Shown one piece after another: positions 11,308-23,543 of a stretch of 64,000 bases of DNA. Numbering within the stretch: the stretch's first letter is position 1; each line of letters starts with the position of its first letter. The stretch is from Tetmemena sp. SeJ-2015 (taxonomy: Eukaryota; Ciliophora; Spirotrichea; Sporadotrichida; Oxytrichidae). Location of the stretch: assembly GCA_027382625.1 (NCBI GenBank), contig JAJKFJ010020792.1, positions 62,001 to 126,000 of the forward strand. The letters run 5' to 3'. The notes under the pieces were generated by a model. That model worked only from the letters and a program-made list of their open reading frames with translations. It ran no database searches and was not told the origin of the DNA. The translations under genes and the position numbers were made by a program.

Positions 11308-13447
11308 ATGGCAGTCACCTACTCTATAGGCGAGCAAGTACTCGCTATATTCATAGTGGCAGCAGTCTCAACAGCTGCAGGTGTCTTCGTTGGCCTCTTC
11401 TTCGGATTCACCTTCCCATCATCACTTAAATAGATATGTAGATATGAATTCCATCAATAAGTTGCATCGGCTTTAAGGGATACAGGTTGCAGCCCTTGAT
11501 AAAGTTCATTCAGATCCCCTCCCTCATCGTGATGATTATTTTGGGATGCATTGCACGAAACCTGTTCGGCAGCGTGATGGACGCTTGGCCCTCTCTCTGG
11601 AGCTCATATATTCGCAGCATAGCGCTTTGCTTCTTGCTGATGAGAGGAGGAATGCAAGTAACTTTCAGAGGAAAGGGACTATAAGTGGTGTTCCTCTCTT
11701 TCTTGCCGCAGCTATTTGAGGCCATTACAATTGCATTCATTGCAAGAAATCTCTTCAGCATGCCAACTGTAGTTGCCTTCGCACTCGCCTTCACTATTGC
11801 ATGCGTGTCACCTTCAGTCATGGTACCTGGCCTCATTAACTTACAGCAACAAGGTTATGGCAAAGAGAAGGGAATCGTCAGCTCGCTCATTGCCTCAGGC
11901 ACTTTTGAAGACATATGTTATTAAATGAGTAGATAGGGATTTTACCACATCATCTGTATTATAAACTTTGGAATATGCCAGACTGTCGCCTACAACGATG
12001 AAGACATGTCAGGTGGAAAGAGCTTGTCATTTAAATTATTTATAGAATTAGCTTGGGGATGTCTATTGGCATCCTCTTCCTTCAAAATCTAGCGGGATTA
12101 GGAGTGGGTATTTTGGTAGGCTTGTTCGCAACTGTTTTCAATTACCTACCTAGGAAACAGTGGGTGCTGAATCTTAAGGCCTTCTTCTGCCTCGCTTGCG
12201 CAATCGGATTCGTCATTGCTGCTTATCTTCAATTCTTAAGATTAAATCTGTCTATTTATAAGCTGGTGAAAAGTCGACTTATACAAATTCCAAGTATATT
12301 GCAGGACTGACTACTTGGCTACGTATGCTACCGAGTCTGGGGCGAAGACAAGCCTACAAAAGAGACTGCTTGGATCTGGTGGGCTATCACTCCCATCTTC
12401 TTTGGTTGCGTCGGTGCTGCTCTCGTGTTTAAACACTCATCTTCATATTAGCTTTTAAAGTTCAAACAAATCAGAAACAGCGACATCGGCAACGGAGTGA
12501 TTTGCATAATTGTGGGGCTCGTTGTGAGACTCATAGTCGTGCAGGTGATTGCATACTTTCCTAGAGGAATGCTAAACGGCAAGGAGAGAGTGTTCATGGC
12601 ATACGCTTGGCTACCAAAGGCCACTGTGCAAGCCGCTCTTTCTTAAATTGTTAGCTTATTAAGTTGAACTTTTACCTTTCTTCTGTAATTTTGACGGACG
12701 CAAAGAGCCACAAAAATTTAGAGATGCAAGAGTTTGGGAACATCATCTAGACCGTCTCCATCTTTTCCATTATCCTTTGTGCTCAATCATTTATAGACAG
12801 CAGCATTATCTTTTTATGTGCTCCAGTTGGAGCAGTTTTGATATAAACTTTCGGGCCAAAGTATCTTCCATACACGGATCCCAATGCCAATAAGCCAATT
12901 GAAGACACAGAAGCAGATCCTGTCAAACCTGATTAAAACTAAGACGACATTGACTTCAAAGAATAATGTAATTTATATGATACCTCTTCTTCCATATTTT
13001 TCTAAGAAAAAGGTAAATTGGAGGATGGACCCACCCCTGCTGAGGTTCTAGACTAGGAGAATGAAATCTTAGAATAGACCAAGCCAAATCCTCTCACTCT
13101 CTATTACATATTCTTTAGTAAATAACTAGAATGGATATCAAAATTTGACCAAGGGGTAAGAGGCTGCTCCTCCTCATAAAAGTGTGAGGATAAGTGAGCG
13201 TGAGACTCTAGTAATCTTAAATGAGGAAGATGCTGCACCTTCCACAAAGCACAGACCTCCAAGGAAGCTAGACTCTACTCGCCAGATTATTGAAACACTT
13301 AATTATTTAATCTCTCTTCTCTATTTAAGTATTGAGAAAGACTCTCCTACTGAAAGGAGTAGCGAAGAAGATAATCATAATGAACTTAACGGAGAGGACA
13401 ATATAAATAACGTAGCCAGTCCCTCCAAGCTATGGAACAAATTTTGA
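11308..13447 (+). CDS. Na+/H+ antiporter of the NHA (SLC9B/CPA2) type
   Basis: This is a membrane cation/proton exchanger. The start is MAVTYSIGEQVLAIFIVAAV. About 11-12 hydrophobic segments follow, with family-like stretches IPSLIVMIILGCIARNLFG, FALAFTIACVSPSVMVPGL and YAWLPKATVQAAL (the last typical of eukaryotic NHA proteins). The cytosolic tail is hydrophilic (RPPRKLDSTRQIIEKDSPT). One frame from the ATG at 11308 to the TGA at 13445-13447 is obtained only after removing eight pointer-flanked IESs and a 4-nt tandem GACT at 12305-12312. The summed shift matches the observed frames. A 39-nt in-frame insert at about 12,965-13,005 could be an intron (GT...AG) or a TAA-bounded IES. An alternative frame reading MEQILSNFFK overlaps the stop and runs to 13,635; it might be a further MDS. 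Confidence 0.88.
11416..11450. other. IES, 35 nt, pointer CCATCA
   Basis: CCATCA lies at 11416-11421 and 11451-11456. Removal moves frame 1 to frame 0 and joins FGFTFPS to ISCIGFKGYRLQP. Confidence 0.85.
11911..11946. other. IES, 36 nt, pointer ACAT
   Basis: ACAT lies at 11911-11914 and 11947-11950. It is in-frame, but its removal replaces a polar insert and gives TFEDIICIINFGICQ, which fits the conserved transmembrane segment better. Confidence 0.65.
12021..12049. other. IES, 29 nt, pointer AGCTTG
   Basis: AGCTTG lies at 12021-12026 and 12050-12055. Removal joins GGKSLG to MSIGILFLQNL and corrects the frame (0 to 2). Confidence 0.85.
12221..12261. other. IES, 41 nt, pointer GCT
   Basis: GCT lies at 12221-12223 and 12262-12264. 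Removal joins IGFVIAA to GEKSTYTNSKYIAGL with the required frame shift (2 to 1). Confidence 0.75.
12431..12463. other. IES, 33 nt, pointer AAAC (in-frame)
   Basis: AAAC lies at 12431-12434 and 12464-12467. Its length is a multiple of three, so frame gives no test. The insert encodes Ser/Tyr/Gln residues inside an otherwise conserved loop (ALVFK-QIRNSDIG after removal). Confidence 0.55.
12646..12686. other. IES, 41 nt, pointer AATT
   Basis: AATT lies at 12646-12649 and 12687-12690. Removal eliminates an in-frame TGA and joins VQAALSQI to LTDAKSHKNLE. Confidence 0.8.
13077..13146. other. IES, 70 nt, pointer GACCAAG
   Basis: The 7-nt repeat GACCAAG lies at 13077-13083 and 13147-13153. Removal joins NEILEQTKG to QEAAPPHKSVRISE and corrects the frame. 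Confidence 0.85.
13288..13329. other. IES, 42 nt, pointer TATTGA (in-frame)
   Basis: TATTGA lies at 13288-13293 and 13330-13335. The insert reads as a Leu/Tyr-rich stretch in an otherwise acidic hydrophilic tail; removal gives STRQIIEKDSPTERSSEED. Confidence 0.65.
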
Positions 13448-14360
13448 GCAACTTCTTTAAAATCCTCCCTCTATGCTATATTGAATTATTTAAACCTAGC
13501 CAAGCCGAACATAATGAGCTCATTTGGAGGAATCCCAATAAGTCTAAGATATATATTAAGCTCTAGAGCATAATTAAACTACTGAGAGAGGGTATTAACA
13601 TCGAGGAATCTTCACTCTATATCCTAGGGCCTTGAACTCCATTTATCTTTGCCCTTTCGTGAGGTCTTTCAATAAAGTGTTGAGTATGCCTAATAACATT
13701 AACTATCCAATTATATAATCATTAACCCTATCTTCTCTAGTAGCAAATAGCTAGCTTCATAATCTCACTTTCTTATTATAATTTATTTACAAATATCCTC
13801 CAAACTTTTATAAACTTTTTTATCTTATGAAGTAGATGTGCTTAGTGGTTAGAGTCGTTAAGAGAAAATAAAATCAGGTGTTGGAGAGATTACGATTGTG
13901 ATGAGGTGGCACTACGCTATTTGATAATGGACTTTATTAGACTGACTCTTAATATTTTAAATTGAGATAGTTTTATAAGAGTGTTTATTATTGGGGTTGG
14001 ATACCCACTACTGTAAAAGGTTAATCACGATTTAATTGCAGCTTAAGTAAGCACCAGCTGTTTCCTAAATATTTATTATCCATCTAGCTTGCCAAGCCCT
14101 ATTAAGATATAGTAAGGTAGAGGTGCTATTCATTCATTCAAAATGAAAATGCTATTCAAGATGTATTAAGCATTGAATTAAAGTAGCTTAGCTGTTGAAG
14201 ACAGGAGAGGAGTTTGATTGGAGGGGGGAGGTTCAAATTGCGTGAGAATTACTAACTTATAAACATTTATTTGATTCTTAGCTTTAAGAACTCAGCCCAT
14301 TCCCTTCACCCACCACTACTACCTACTTACAACCCACCCTCACCTACTTCTCCCAGGAAG
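13448..14360. other. Intergenic, AT-rich
   Basis: The first ~190 nt carry an open frame (MEQILSNFFKILPLCYIEL...) overlapping the antiporter stop. The rest shows no coding character. Confidence 0.4.
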
Positions 14361-17300
14361 ATGAGTGACTCTAAGGTTCAGTCACACATGAAATATTCAT
14401 TATACTTATTCGAATATGTATATAGTCAGCGAGACAACCTCGCAACAAAAATGAAGTAGCATTTGAAAACTACGACGAGAAAGAAGAAGCCACTATTATC
14501 GAAAGAATCGTGCTGCTCGAAGTCTCACTCCTTAAGTGCATAATTGTAGTGCCCTTCCTATCTTTGATCAGTGGATGTTTCTTCCTACTACTGCTCTACT
14601 GGCTACCCATCCTCAGATATATTTTCTTCTACTCTAAGACATCTTAAAAATATTTCACCACGCACGCTGCTAAACTTATTTTAACTTTCGAGAGAGCGGG
14701 ACATCTGGCAATTTTCGGTAAAAGTAAGGAAAAATGGAGATAATGCTCACTACCCAAATAATCATATTAACTATAGATAACAATATTGAAATGGTTTCGC
14801 TTCAGAGATCACCAAATCATTTAATTTAGGTTACGATTTGGTTATTAAGATTCTACCACAACGAGGATGGATCGATAGTGAATGACGCATCAGCAAAGCA
14901 CAAAGTTTTGGTAAGTAGACAGAGACAGACGCATATAAGTCATATTAAGCTATCAAAAGTTTTCTCGTTAAAGTGTGGTTTCCTATCTGATAATCATCGC
15001 TGCTTACTCTCTCTCACTCTCATCTGCTTTATAATCAGTCATCGTTCTCAACATCAAAACCAAAGAGCTCTGAGACTTAAAGATACTCGAAGTATTCCCT
15101 TCTCAGTTCTAGATAGCAGAAGTTAGAAGAAATATGAAGTTGAGCTCGTGGATGTTAATGTAGAAAACAGGTCGAGAGATTAAGATAAAATGGCATCCAT
15201 CATCATCATAATTTAAAGTCTTTTTAATAACGTCAAATCTTAATTTCTTGAGCAGATTTTTCAAACAAACAGATAATTTCAAAATTAAGAGAGATAACTG
15301 AGAAGCGCGAGAAGCTATTCTGATATGGGAGAAAAGAAAGCTAATTGATTAAGGATGATTTTGAAATTTTGGTCAAACACCATTTGCTTTTTATTACATA
15401 ATTCTCATCCTTTTTAATAGATGTTTGTGTTCAGGTTCATTCGTTTCTCTTATGACTGGGAAGCTTAAACCTTTAAGCCTATCCAGTTAAACTCCGCTCT
15501 CCCTTACGCACAACTACATCATCTTTACACTCCCAACGACCAGAGCAGGGCAGCAGTTCAACAGCATGCCTATTAAATACACTCTCTACTTCCAATGAGA
15601 GTAATTTAATTGTAGATCGATAAGATAATGTATGGAAAGTGTTTGATTGAAATCGATATGAAAAGCATCTTCGAGGTGCTCATTTAAGAAGTCCTTAACC
15701 CCTTCTACGTCTTCCAGGTAAGATTCTGCACTCTTTCATCACTCTTGATTTCCGAAACTCAATAAATTCACACTTGGTTTTTAAGACAAATCAAAGTTCA
15801 AACCTATTAAAAATTATTGACACTAAATTAGTGAGTAAGCTCTCGCTCGGAGTTTAATGAATAAAGTGAAACTGATTATAAAAATCTTGAATAGTTCATT
15901 TCAAAATTTGAATTCTAAACCTTGTAATATGCATTACAGTTTAAAAAGTGATAGTGGAAAAGTTTATCAGTGCTTATTGAAAGATTCGAATGCTTATTTA
16001 TTTTTTAGCTGTTCAGTTCAGCAGTCTGGTTCGCTGAAGGATATACCTGGTTCGCCATTTTTTATATAAGTTAAATAAATTATAACTTGCTATAAATGAC
16101 CATTTGCATCGTGGTGATCTCTTGCATTACAATTGTGGTTACGATGGTTGACAATCGTAGAACAATGAATGACATCAAGGAGAGAACCCTATATGAAAAT
16201 AAGTCTAATGATGATATTTTATAATAATGAGTGCAAGATTCAAAAATACGTTAGAGATGAACAGGGAAGAGAAAGAATTTAAGAAATTTCATCTGCAGAT
16301 CTAGTACCTGGAGATGTTATCGAATTGCCTGAATACTAACTCATGCCTTGTGACTTGGTACTTCTTAGTGGAACTGCAGTTATGAATGAGAGCATGCTAA
16401 CTGGAGAATCAGTACCCGCTATTAAGAATCCTGTACCACACACCCAAGATATCTATAACTTTGAGAAAGATTCTAAATACACCCTCTACAGTGGTAATGA
16501 GAAATTGAATTGCCTTAATTTTTATAATCATTTGTAAGTGGCACTAAAGTCATCCAAGCCAGAAAAATTGGAGATAAGCCAGTTTATGGTGTTGTGATCA
16601 AAACAGGCTTCATGACAACCAAAGGAGGTCTAGTGAGAGATATTCTCTATCCCAGACCCAACAGATTTAGTTTCTGGAAGGATTCACTCCTCTACATCAT
16701 CATCTTCTTTATCTTCTCAATTATCGGTTTTTGCAGTGCTATCATTCTTTAATCAATAGTATAATTTTTATATCGAACCATTAAAAGCTGATGACTACAC
16801 CGATGAAGACTTTGTGATAAACTTCCTGGATCTGATTACTATCACCGTACCGCCTATGTTGGCAACTGTCATGACTGTGGGAACTGGTTTTTCAATTCTT
16901 CGCCTGAAGCAGTAGAAGATCTATTGCATCTCACCACCCAGAGTTAACGTCTCTGGCAGAGTCACAATCATGGTTCTTGACAAGACTGGTACACTGACTG
17001 AGGATGGTCTTTAAGTATTTGGATTCAGGTCTTGTCACTCATAAAACTGATGGCCATAGGGGACAGAACAATATTCAATTTGAGAAATTCCAAGACTCAG
17101 CTGATTATCTGAGACTTGACCACGCTCAGTGGTCAAAAGAGTCTGAGTATTTTATAATGCTCTCTAATTTAATTAAGTACAAGAAGATAGCTGATAAGCC
17201 TGAAACCAAGTACTTAGAAACTTTAGCTCTCTGTCATTAGATCACCTACGTCAACGGAGAGTTGATCGGAGATCCCTTGATGTGAAAATGTTTGAAGCCA

Positions 17301-19672
17301 TTGGTTTCCAGTTAGATGAAAATGTAGCTCAAAGCCTTGATGGAGATCTTACTGCTCTCGCCTATGTCCACCCTATGACATCATTCAATTAACTTGTGGG
17401 TGTTTATATAAGAATCAGATAAGAACAAGCACAAGCATCTTGCGTTGTTGAGAAGATTTGAATTTGATTCTAAGTTCTAACGCATGAGTGTAATTGGCAA
17501 AAACCTCGTTACAAATGAAGACACCCTTATGTCAAAGGCTCGCCAGAGAAAATGAAAGAGCTTTCACTTCCTGAATCCATCCCCAGAATTAAAGTTGAGT
17601 TTTATGATAAAAGGTCATTATATATTTTTAGAGAAACTTCGACCAGATTCTTGATGAGTACACTCAGAAAGGGTTCAGAGTTATTGGATTAGCTTACAAG
17701 AACATCAATATTTCTCCAGCAGAAATGAAGCACGTAGTTAGAGAACAGTTGGAAAATAAGCTCACATTCGTTGGTTTCCTAATCATGCAGAACAAGCTCA
17801 AAGTCTGCTACTATTCCAACCCTCTTAAATCTTGCTAAAGCCAAAGTACGTTGCATCATGGCAACCGGTGACAATATGCTCACAGCTCTATCAGTCGGAA
17901 GGAAGGCTCAACTCATCACAAAGGATGAAACCGTCTTCCTTGGAGACCTATCAGAGAGCGGCAAGGGACTTGTTTGGAAGATATCGGCTGATGAGGAAGA
18001 AGGAGTTAAGGATGATGTACCTGACTTGGATAAGACTAACCTAAATCTCAGCAATCAAGTGCTACCTTGGGAAGATATGCCAGAGGATTAGTTCTCAATT
18101 GCAATTACTGGCAAAGCTTTCCACTATCTCAGAGATACACCAAGCTTGAGAGCCAAGTATAAAATAATGTAATCATTTGCAAGAGAGCAATCCTGCTATA
18201 TGTTCTTAGAAACGGAAAAATTTTCGCTAGAATGACCCCCGACGATAAGGCCAGACTTGTAGAAGAGCTTCAATCTTACTGCAGAACAGAAGTTGGAATG
18301 TGTGGAGATGGATCTAATGATTGCGCTGCCCTTAAGACTGCTGATACTGGTATCTCACTCTCAACCTCAGATTTTATACTTACTAATATTCTAATTAGAT
18401 GCCTCTATTGCGGCTCCATTCACCTCACAGATATAAGATATCTCTTGCATCGTTGAGCTACTCAAGGAGGGACGATCAGCTCTCGTTACTTCCTTCTAAA
18501 TCTTTAAGTTTGTGGGACTCTACGCCATGATTTAATACATGAATGTGGTGTTGCTCTATCACGTCGGCTCAGATCTTGGGGACTTCCAATTCCTGTGGCA
18601 AGACCTTCTGATTGCTCTGCCTCTCGGATACTTCATGGGACTCACTAGACCTTAAATCATACATCATCATATTACTGCATACTTATATCAATAATTCTTA
18701 TGAGGAGTTGACTGAGCATTTGCCAGAGTACCAACTGTTGAACTACCCTACTCTGATATCCGTGTTTGCGCACACTATTATCCAAATGGGCTTCATGCTT
18801 GGAGTGTGGTTCCCAACCGAAAACGATCCCTGGAATGAGAGACCTGAGACTGACGATGAGGCTACGTCTTTCATGTGCGACACCAATACAGTCATTTTCT
18901 AACTTTCCAGTTTCCAGTTACTTATTTGCGCCATCACTTTCAATTTGAGCAAGCCCTTCCGCAAACCCATCTACACCAACTACTTCTTTACTGGCTACTA
19001 TATCTGGGTGCTTTTATAAATAAAGGGAATTTTATGATGATAATGAAGTTGCTTGTAGCTTCTTTCTATTTCATTCTATTCAACAAACCCTGGATCAATC
19101 ATTAACTAATTTATTCCCTTAGTTAAAAGCAGGAGTATTTATTCCTCTGTGAATGATATCCTTGCTGTAAGTGAAATTCAATTTTCTTCATCACTCTCTC
19201 ACATCTTATTTCCAATTCTTAATTTAACCGTTGAGAAACTGAAGATGAATCTTTCTTTTATAGATGTTCATTATTCCTGAAGAATTCAGATACAAAATGC
19301 TTATGATAATCTTCGGAAACTTGATTGCAGACTACCTATTCGAGACATTCGTGGTTCGATTCCTGTCTACCTTTGAGCAAAAGAGACAAACCAGAAACAG
19401 AATGGCCTCCATGAGGAAAGACATTGAAGATGCCAGAGCTCTGCTTGGTGATTATTATTACTACTTCAGAACTCTAAAGAATTAATTAGTTGTGTGACTG
19501 GAGACAAGGCTCTCAGAATGATGAGAAGAAGGGATTCATCACCTCTTTCAAGGAGGAGCAGAATGAGATGATTAAATCCTTGAATGACGATGAGGGAGAA
19601 GTCGACAACGAGGGAGGAGAGAACAAGCATATCAACAAGATAGTCAACCACTCCAACTTTAACAATCTTTAG
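14361..19672 (+). CDS. P5-type (ATP13A-like) cation/polyamine ATPase
   Basis: This is a P5-family P-type ATPase; metazoan P5B members are endolysosomal polyamine/cation pumps. The order is correct: N-terminal membrane hairpin ([16 protein letters not shown]), the [10 protein letters not shown] segment, actuator-domain TGES (MLTGESVP), membrane helix with ITVPPMLA (P5-type PP-x-L motif), phosphorylation motif DKTGTLT, KGSPEK, MATGDN, the hinge [12 protein letters not shown], then five to six C-terminal membrane helices ending in a charged tail. At least six pointer-flanked IESs interrupt it, and a ~290-nt intron or insert lies at about 15,719-16,007. Single-base homopolymer slips are apparent near 16,770 (+T), 17,280 (-G), 17,530 (-T) and 17,800 (+A), so it is probably intact in reality. 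No TGA follows the last recognisable residues at once; the next in-frame TGA is at 19979-19981. The region 14,720-15,430 is only partly resolved. Confidence 0.92.
14380..14423. other. IES (or intron), 44 nt, pointer AGTCA
   Basis: AGTCA lies at 14380-14384 and 14424-14428. Removal gives [22 protein letters not shown] intron at 14376-14425 would also keep frame, so the two readings cannot be separated here. Confidence 0.5.
16490..16536. other. IES, 47 nt, pointer AGTGG
   Basis: AGTGG lies at 16490-16494 and 16537-16541. Joining gives [14 protein letters not shown], the expected P5-ATPase sequence after the TGES domain. No GT-AG splice can yield this join. Confidence 0.9.
17600..17625. other. 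IES, 26 nt, pointer TTTTA
   Basis: TTTTA lies at 17600-17604 and 17626-17630. Removal joins RIKVEFQ to [17 protein letters not shown] in frame. Confidence 0.7.
18369..18396. other. IES, 28 nt, pointer AGAT
   Basis: AGAT lies at 18369-18372 and 18397-18400. Removal joins GISLSTS to [10 protein letters not shown], which is nearly invariant in P5 ATPases. The insert contains no GT donor. Confidence 0.92.
18651..18696. other. IES, 46 nt, pointer CTTA
   Basis: CTTA lies at 18651-18654 and 18697-18700. Removal joins MGLTRPY to [13 protein letters not shown] and restores the frame. Confidence 0.85.
19448..19493. other. IES, 46 nt, pointer GTGA
   Basis: GTGA lies at 19448-19451 and 19494-19497. 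Removal joins ARALLGD to [13 protein letters not shown] and deletes an in-frame TGA. Confidence 0.85.
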
Positions 19673-20664
19673 TGTAAAATTTCTATAAGATGTTTAAATA
19701 TGATATAATCTTTCTAACAAGAGGGATGGCTAGGCTGTTGTGGGTATCCAACCCACCTTAGATAACTGATTAGAAGGGAAGTAAGTGTCAAAGCAGAAGA
19801 CACTCATCATAATCAACATATATTATCACCAAATTCAACAATTTACTTAGACTATAAATCACCCTCACTTAAATATCGGTTAAATTAAATCAATTTATGG
19901 AAAAATAATGTAAGTAGCATTATACTTTTAGAGATAAGATTATAATTTATTTATAAAATCTCTCTTGAGTAATTGATTTGAATGATTTGCTAATTATTTA
20001 GATGTCAAAAAACTTCTAATTTGTATTTAATGGATCACAATAAGGAACCTCTTATATGGATTTAGATTGGTAAGAGACAGGAATAGAGTGAGGGAAGTTT
20101 ATTTAATTTAATATAATCAAAATTAAATTTGAGAATAAGTTTAATTTTTGAACCAGGATTCTTATCATATTTGAATTGCATACATATTTTCTTATAGATT
20201 TTTAATTAAATGTCATCAACATTCATCTTCAAATATTTGCTCCTTATTCACTTATTTTATCACTTAAGTAATAAATGAAAATAATTGTTATCTTTAATGA
20301 GTATTTTAATTTTTTAGATGATTATATACAGAAGATTAAGTTCTAACGTTAGAATAGGGGGTCTTTATGGAAGTTCAAACATTTTTTAGAGTGAATCAAA
20401 TTAATTAAGGAGAACACTTTGGTTATAGAGGAATTAAACACTCTCACAACCTCCTTTAAAGACTTAATCATAATGAATCATCATCTCATTATTATAAATG
20501 CGTATTCCTCGTGTCTGAGTGTTTAAGACAAGTTATACTGTTTACAAATCTTCTAATTGTTCTGAATTCAATAAGCAATTATTAAATGAGATAAACTTAA
20601 ATAAGGGAAAGTCTGTGTTTTAATTTATGTAAAATTAAATTAGTTTTATTAATTCGATTAAGTT
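19673..20664. other. Intergenic, AT-rich
   Basis: No coding frame of quality was seen. The ATPase frame stays nominally open to 19981, but its composition is like the spacer. Confidence 0.4.
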
Positions 20665-23543
20665 ATGAAAGAAGATGTTTATGTTGTGGGTATCATCCCT
20701 GAGTCCTCAATCATTGGCTCTCTCCCCTTCTCTGAGATTGAGTAATTACCCTATTCTTTTCTTACTTTATGCTTAATAGGTCTATAATTATGGAGTGCAC
20801 GCAGGTTAGTTTACATAAATACAATTCTTCTTTAAGTTCCTCTTAGTAACAACTTTCAAGCTAGGACCATTTATCGTCCCCCTCAAAGAAATATTTACAC
20901 TATCTATATATATGTCCATAGAGAACGATTTATATTGCAGCGAGAGTATGATGTGGATAACTTCCTGTCTAAGGATATCTCGATATAGATCCTATTTCGT
21001 GCTCTTTACAATGTCAGATTTCTGTAGGAGATACCTTTGGTAAGCTTCAAAAATTCACCAAATCGATTTGTAAATATTCTCTTTTAGTATCTGAACCACA
21101 GAGAGACAATCTTGAATGTGAAACTTGTAACAACCTCTATCATCATCTATAAGAAAGGACTCCTCTAGTAAGCAACAATTTTAAATTAGCTGCTAATTAG
21201 GTTGAAAGACATAAGGGCAGGTATCAATGCATTTACACTCATGGAGAAGCAACTCAAAACCACTAATCTCCCCCTCAAGGAGTCAGTCATCCTAGCAACT
21301 CTTAGGGTAAGCAAAATATCCTTCCACACTCAAATGCTGACTCTTATTCTTCTTATAGTTGATAAACCGTACCATGAGTGAGGAGTTGATAAAGCAGTGG
21401 ATCAAGAAATGCAGGTGGTAGCTTGAGTGTGAGAAACAAGAGCGAAAGCAATTCGAGAAGCAATACAAGCAAATTGAAAAAGAGTTAAAGCAGCAGAAAC
21501 ACATGGAGTATCCTGAAGATGCAGGATCCGCAGATAAACTCTTCCCTCATGAGTTTCTCTTCTTGCTTTGCAACACTCGCAATCAGAATAGACATGATAA
21601 ATAACCTACCTAAGCCAGAGTTCACAATAGAAAGAGAATCTATAAAGCAGTACGACATGCAGTCTCTAGATGCTAGAAGGTTGGATAACGTGTTCAAAGT
21701 AGAACTTAAAACCATGAACAAGCAGTACAACTTAAATCCTCAAAATCTTCTTCAAAAATAACTCAGCAATGAGTTGTAAGGAAGGAAACTTCGCTTTGAC
21801 GGTGGGAAGTATGGAGCTTAAAAAGCAAAGAAAGGTGGGAAAGGTGATGGAAAACGTTAGAGTGATAAGTTTATTAACGATTTGAAGAGTAAGGAGCAAA
21901 TTCAGAAGCGAAAAGAAGCTGAAGGCTATCATAGGATGCTTGTTGATCCTAAATTTTATGGAAGAATTAAGAATCAACTCTCATAAGTAAATTAGGTGCT
22001 CTCTACTGCTAGACTTGGAGGGTTATTACAGTAGCAGTATGTCAATCATTTAAATTTTGTCATGATCTCCTTTTGTGTTTAAGATTAATTGTAAGTAATT
22101 TTAAATGGCATCACAGATCCTAATTATGCTTCTGAAACTCAGAAAATAATAAAGCATGATGAAAGGTTCCGCTCTTTCCTGCAAACAAGGCCTGTATCTG
22201 CAACACCACTGCTAATCCAACAAACAATAGAAGTAGTTGAATTACTCTCCACGCAGAGAAGATGGAATACTTTTAGAAGTAGGTGAGAATGCTGAGTCAT
22301 CAGCAGGTTCAAATGAAGAGGAAGCACGCCGAAGATTAAAGACAACTTTCCTAGCAGATCATGAAGGATTAAATAGACCAACTCAAAAAGAAAAGACTCA
22401 GCTCAGACGGAGGAAGGCCACTTACAAGAGTCTTACTTATCTTACTTTGAATATTATAAGAGAAAGAAACAACTAGGAGCAGTCTACACTTAAGACATGT
22501 TCAATAACTCAAGGGTTAACTTGCAAATAGGCTATGGATAGAAGAATAACTCAGAGGCAAGAATAAGGACGGCTGTCACTCAGAGAAGAACTAAAGATTT
22601 GATAGCAAACTCATCTTAAGACCAGGCATCAAGAAATAATATCAAAAGCGAGCAAAAGAAAAGATCCCTACTCAGAAGTGGAGCAAATAAAAGACAATCA
22701 TTTGTTAACGACTCTAGTCTTCAAAGAACTAAGTAGCTTAATTTTATGTTTATCTGTAGCTGTATGAGCTCTCCGAAGTTGAATTTTTAAGGGAGGTAAC
22801 ACTACCAGCGCCTGTAATAAATGAGAGCAGGTAGCTACTTAATAATCTGAGGCCGATGACTCAAGGCATGAATAAGTTTAGAATAATAAAGAAGAACTTT
22901 GAGTATGGAAAAGACCCAGACGTCACTATCTATAAATTTACCCTTATACTTAATCTCATTCAACATGGGCCAAGCATCTTATCAAAATCTCTCCACAGAT
23001 GTGAATAGAGATAAGCAAGTTTCCCTTGTTAATTTGAAATACCAAAACGCTTTGAATAGCAGCATCCAGCAAGTTGCTTCATCCTCACTCATTAAAGCCA
23101 AAGATCTCATGATAAATGAAAATGAGAAATAAGGAGTCAAATTTAGCACTAACCCTACCACAAGCAATTAAAGAAAGTCTTTTAAGGTTTTCATATTTTT
23201 AGCACAAGCAAGCCATTATTAAAGTTTTATTCTTTCTTTTTAGCCAACCAAACTTGATGAAGTAATTCCAAAGCAGAAGTTCACTTTCGGTAAATTCATG
23301 AAGGATAAGACTTTAGTTAATGAGCACTAGAAATTGTTCAACAAGATTGATAATCTCCTTGAGCAGGAAGTCATAAGACAAGAGTTTCAAAGCACCAGAG
23401 ATTTCAAAGGTAAAGAAGAAAACACTGAGAATAGCTAAAGAGGTGGAGCGATTTCAAAAGACCAATCCTTTAATTAGCAAAATATAATTACCTCGGTCTT
23501 TACTAGACCTGACTTAAAGAGGGTTAACCCTCTCGAATAATGA
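20665..23543 (+). CDS. Basic coiled-coil protein, unrecognised
   Basis: The start is MKEDVYVVGIIPESSIIGS. Recognisable coding blocks: YDVDNFLSKDISIQILFRAL; an intron-linked block ending VILATLR (GTAAGC...TATAG at about 21,305-21,358); a Lys/Gln coiled coil (EKQERKQFEKQYKQIEKEL); PKPEFTIERESIKQYDMQS; a Lys-rich stretch; PNYASETQKIIKHDERF; SYLSYFEYYKRKKQLG; and a C-terminus KFTFGKFMKDKTLVNE...FTRPDLKRVNPLEQ with TGA at 23541-23543. A GT-AG intron precedes PTKLDEVIPKQ. Frames shift at about 21,550-21,600, 22,240-22,430 and 22,740, where IESs or indels are likely. Rich in Lys/Arg/Ser. The order of blocks is collinear. No domain recognised; a nuclear or structural role would be a guess. Confidence 0.6.

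Noticed and set aside
12026..12045. 20-nt introns starting GTCATT at 12026 and near 17613
   Set aside because: Both sites are better explained by longer inserts with AGCTTG and TTTTA pointers; the second lacks a clean intron phase.
15592..15632. AATG-bounded 33-nt IES, or a 15-nt GT-AG intron, before YGKCLIEID
   Set aside because: Both options are in frame and give plausible protein; nothing in the sequence decides between them.
16998..17040. GGTCTT repeat (17003 and 17025) as a 22-nt IES after the DKTGTLT motif
   Set aside because: Removal would fix the frame, but it deletes LQVFGF, which matches the conserved P5-ATPase segment after TEDGL. A one-base slip further on explains the frame as well.
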